A DNA stretch of 36,100 nucleotides from Rickettsia typhi (lineage in GTDB: Bacteria > Pseudomonadota > Alphaproteobacteria > Rickettsiales > UBA1997), in NCBI GenBank assembly GCA_945872855.1, contig CAMCAW010000009.1, forward strand, positions 1-36,100, read 5' to 3'. A model generated the notes under the pieces. It did no database searches and was not told where the DNA came from. It saw only the letters and a program-made list of their open reading frames with translations. Within the stretch, counting starts at the first letter, position 1; each line of letters starts with the position of its first letter. The position numbers and the translations under genes are program-made. Shown here one piece after another: positions 34,271 through 36,100 of the stretch.

Positions 34271-35224
34271 ATGTCTCAAGCTAATATAAACAGTCTGCGA
34301 CACTATTCACGGAAGATGATTCGTGAATTAGGAATCCTAGAAATCGAGAAAGATAACGAAAAATCCACTCCTCAGCGTTGGCAAACCTTAATCGAAATTG
34401 CGCAAACTCCAAAAATTACAATTTCTAAGCTTTCTCAAAATTTAGTTTTGCATATCTCAACCATCTCGCGCATCGCTAATTCATTGATTGAAGACAAGTT
34501 AGTGCGATATGATTCAAATCTAGATCGTCGTGAAAAATCACTAAAAATAACAAAAAAAGGTCTCTTAGAGTTAAAAAAAATTGAGGATTTTTCTAACCAT
34601 AAAATCCTCAATGCCTTCAAATTCCTAGGCGTAAAAGACCAAGAGAAAATTGTTGAGGCAATAAAAAAATATAGCGATGCTCTTGAAAAAAGCAGGCTTA
34701 GTAATCAGTTGAAAAAAATAAAAATCCTTACCATTTCAACCTCAAGACCCTTGCGAAAGCAGATCAAAAGCATGATTGTCAATATTCAGAAAAATGAATT
34801 TTCTATTCCCGTCACAGAAGAGACCAATGCTTGTATTTTAAGGGCTGAAGATAATTTTTATTACAACAATTCTTATAATTTTTGGTATGCAGTTGATGAG
34901 GCGGGCTCAATAATTGGAAGCATCGCTCTCAAAAAAATCGATAAGAATAATGGGGAGATAAAAAAGTTTTTCGTAGTAAGAGAATATCGCGGTCAAAAGG
35001 TCTCGCAGGCCTTGATGATAAAACTTTTAGACGCTGCCAAATCTCACAAATTTCAGCATTTATATTTAGGAACAGTTAATGTTTTAAAAGCGGCGCAAAG
35101 TTTTTATTTAAAATATGGATTTAAAAAAATTACCAAAAAATCCTTACCAAAAAATTTTGAACAATGCGCTCTCGACACCTTCTTTTTCAAGGGAGAAACC
35201 AATAAGATCGTCGGTAACTTTTAG
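34271..35224 (+). CDS. MarR-type regulator fused to a GNAT acetyltransferase
   Basis: I place the start at ATG 34271 (MSQANINSLRHYSRKMIREL) because the ORF track start is a TTG inside the tandem repeat. The 317-residue protein has an N-terminal winged-helix MarR domain (about 1-140): ISKLSQNLVLHISTISRIANSLIEDKLVRYDSNLDRREKSLKITKKG is the recognition helix and wing. The C-terminal half (about 150-310) is a GNAT domain: GSIALKKIDKNNGEIKKFFVVREYRGQKVSQALMIKLLDAAKSH carries the acetyl-CoA loop (R-G-Q-K-V-S in place of Q-x-x-G-x-G/A), then LYLGTVNVLKAAQSFYLKYGFKKI. Such fusions are widespread; targets are unknown. The stop lies 10 bases before yraN. Confidence 0.85.
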   Translation: MSQANINSLRHYSRKMIRELGILEIEKDNEKSTPQRWQTLIEIAQTPKITISKLSQNLVLHISTISRIANSLIEDKLVRYDSNLDRREKSLKITKKGLLELKKIEDFSNHKILNAFKFLGVKDQEKIVEAIKKYSDALEKSRLSNQLKKIKILTISTSRPLRKQIKSMIVNIQKNEFSIPVTEETNACILRAEDNFYYNNSYNFWYAVDEAGSIIGSIALKKIDKNNGEIKKFFVVREYRGQKVSQALMIKLLDAAKSHKFQHLYLGTVNVLKAAQSFYLKYGFKKITKKSLPKNFEQCALDTFFFKGETNKIVGNF

Positions 35225-35234
35225 AATAAATATC

Positions 35235-35582
35235 ATGAAAAAACAAACCTATCAATATGGCGTAGAAGCAGAGCTGGCCGCCATAAACTTCCTTCAAAAA
35301 AAGGATTATAAAATTATTGCTCAACGCTATAAAACAAAATTAGGTGAAGTGGATATTGTTGCAGAAATTGAGCAAACCCTTGTATTTATTGAGGTTAAGG
35401 CCAGAAAAAGCCAAGAGCTAATTGAGGCAATGTTACGCAAAAACCAAATAAATCGCATAAGAAATGCCGCAAGATTTTTTCTCGCAAAAAATATAAAATA
35501 TCAAAATCATGATGTTAGATTTGATTTTATTTTGTTTGAAAAAAACTTAGAAGCGCAACATTTTGAGGCTTTTTTTGAATGA
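35235..35582 (+). CDS. YraN/UPF0102 endonuclease-like protein
   Basis: The true start is ATG 35235 (MKKQTYQYGVEAELAAINFL); the ORF track entry begins 40 codons earlier, inside the preceding gene. The 115-residue product matches UPF0102: G-x-x-A-E-x-x-A-A-x-x-F-L near the start, then KLGEVDIVAEIEQTLVFIEVKAR, the restriction-like D-x-n-E-x-K nuclease core, and VRFDFILFE near the end. Holliday-junction-resolvase-like fold is known; cell role is not settled. It lies 10 bases after the MarR-GNAT gene, so probably in one transcript. Confidence 0.9.
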   Translation: MKKQTYQYGVEAELAAINFLQKKDYKIIAQRYKTKLGEVDIVAEIEQTLVFIEVKARKSQELIEAMLRKNQINRIRNAARFFLAKNIKYQNHDVRFDFILFEKNLEAQHFEAFFE

Positions 35583-35925
35583 AATTAATTGTTATAAAGC
35601 CTTAATTAGTAAGTCTTTAAGAGAGTTTAAATTTTCTTAACATCAATTTTTTAAACCAATAAAAAATAACAATAACTTTTTTCACTTTTCTACTTGCATT
35701 TTATTTTCTGATTACAATAATCATCGTCCCTTTATTTATCTGCAGACAGAAGTCGCACAAGAAAATGGGTAGAACAATCACTCCTTGAAGCATTGATTTC
35801 ATTGGTTTCATTGATATCTAAAAAGATTCGAGTATTTTTTCAAAAATGCACTTCCGAAATATAAGTTTTTTGGAATCATTTTTAACATCGTTAATAAATT
35901 GGTAAGAATTTAAGAATAATATTTT
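35583..35925. other. 343-bp noncoding leader region before tuf
   Basis: No gene or tRNA is visible. CTTGCATTTTATTTTCTGAT followed by TACAAT (35713-35718) looks like part of a promoter, with a good -10 but no -35 at the right distance. The 200 bases after it would be a long untranslated leader for tuf, containing near-repeats of TTTCATTG (TTGATTTCATTGGTTTCATTGATA) and a short TCTGCAGA palindrome. Confidence 0.4.
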
Positions 35926-36100
35926 ATGACCAAAGCAACCTTCCAACGCACCAAACCCCACGTCAACATCGGCACCATCGGCCACGTTGACCACGGTAAA
36001 ACAACCCTAACAGCGGCAATAACTAGCTACTTGTCAAAATCGGGCATGGCAGAAAAGCGCGGCTACGATCAAATCGACGCAGCTCCTGAAGAAAAAGAAC
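35926..36100 (+). CDS. tuf: translation elongation factor Tu (5' part, cut by window edge)
   Basis: The first 58 codons read [20 protein letters not shown], then [18 protein letters not shown]; the P-loop GHVDHGKT is exact for EF-Tu. EF-Tu delivers aminoacyl-tRNA to the ribosome. The gene uses many C-ending codons (AACATCGGCACCATCGGC), unlike its AT-rich neighbours, consistent with very high expression. It follows a terminator and four unrelated genes after fusA, so it is a separate transcription unit. Confidence 0.97.
   Translation, partial: MTKATFQRTKPHVNIGTIGHVDHGKTTLTAAITSYLSKSGMAEKRGYDQIDAAPEEKE

Noticed and set aside
35740-35860. Possible tRNA or small RNA in the tuf leader
   Set aside because: No cloverleaf can be drawn; only short repeats of TTTCATTG.

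Overview
The window looks like a low-GC alphaproteobacterial chromosome, most likely Rickettsiales or a close relative. The evidence is AT-rich spacers and codon choice, a very large VirB6-like secretion protein (1284 aa) with a Cys-rich N-terminal region, single scattered housekeeping genes instead of long operons, and dispersed palindromic repeats that recall the palindromic elements of Rickettsia. It is less reduced than Rickettsia itself, because it keeps purK, aroB and carA. The taxonomic call is inference; no 16S gene is present.

Layout. 1-1.8 kb: the tail of an unknown gene, then an AAA ATPase with a winged-helix end, preceded by a good sigma70 promoter and a perfect 13-bp inverted repeat. 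1.8-7.6 kb: purK (minus), a short Trm112-like gene missed by the ORF track, an OmpR-type response regulator, a lone yejB permease, rlmN, a 150-bp palindromic element and dnaJ. 7.6-12.8 kb: the virB6-like gene, tRNA-Leu(UAA) and aroB. 12.9-19.2 kb (plus): carA, two adjacent antiporter-like membrane proteins, recR, trmL and an EamA transporter. 19.3-25.7 kb: ftsI, mdh, tmk (minus), an SDR gene (plus), a ModA-like binding protein and nrdB (minus). 25.9-36.1 kb (plus): a 2-Cys peroxiredoxin, then rpsL-rpsG, fusA and the start of tuf. These str-operon genes are split by a DUF6492/beta-propeller glycosyltransferase plus a frameshifted galE fragment (between rpsG and fusA) and by four unrelated genes (between fusA and tuf).

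Most notable structures: (i) a family of palindromic elements sharing a core CGAACCGAGTTCGGCG, with compensatory stem changes between two copies; (ii) a 94-bp, almost perfect inverted repeat that gives the divergent tmk and SDR genes the same upstream leader; (iii) an rpsL reading frame that slips past its expected stop because one base is missing in an A-rich run; (iv) a 31-bp tandem duplication ending exactly at the start codon of a MarR-GNAT fusion, each copy with a TTG-N7-CAA dyad; (v) extra in-frame segments in PurK and the HI0933-type flavoprotein; (vi) a chimeric galE remnant. No CRISPR array, insertion sequence with a transposase, or complete defence system was seen. I did not find a clear new multi-gene system; the palindromic repeat family is the best candidate for undescribed biology here.
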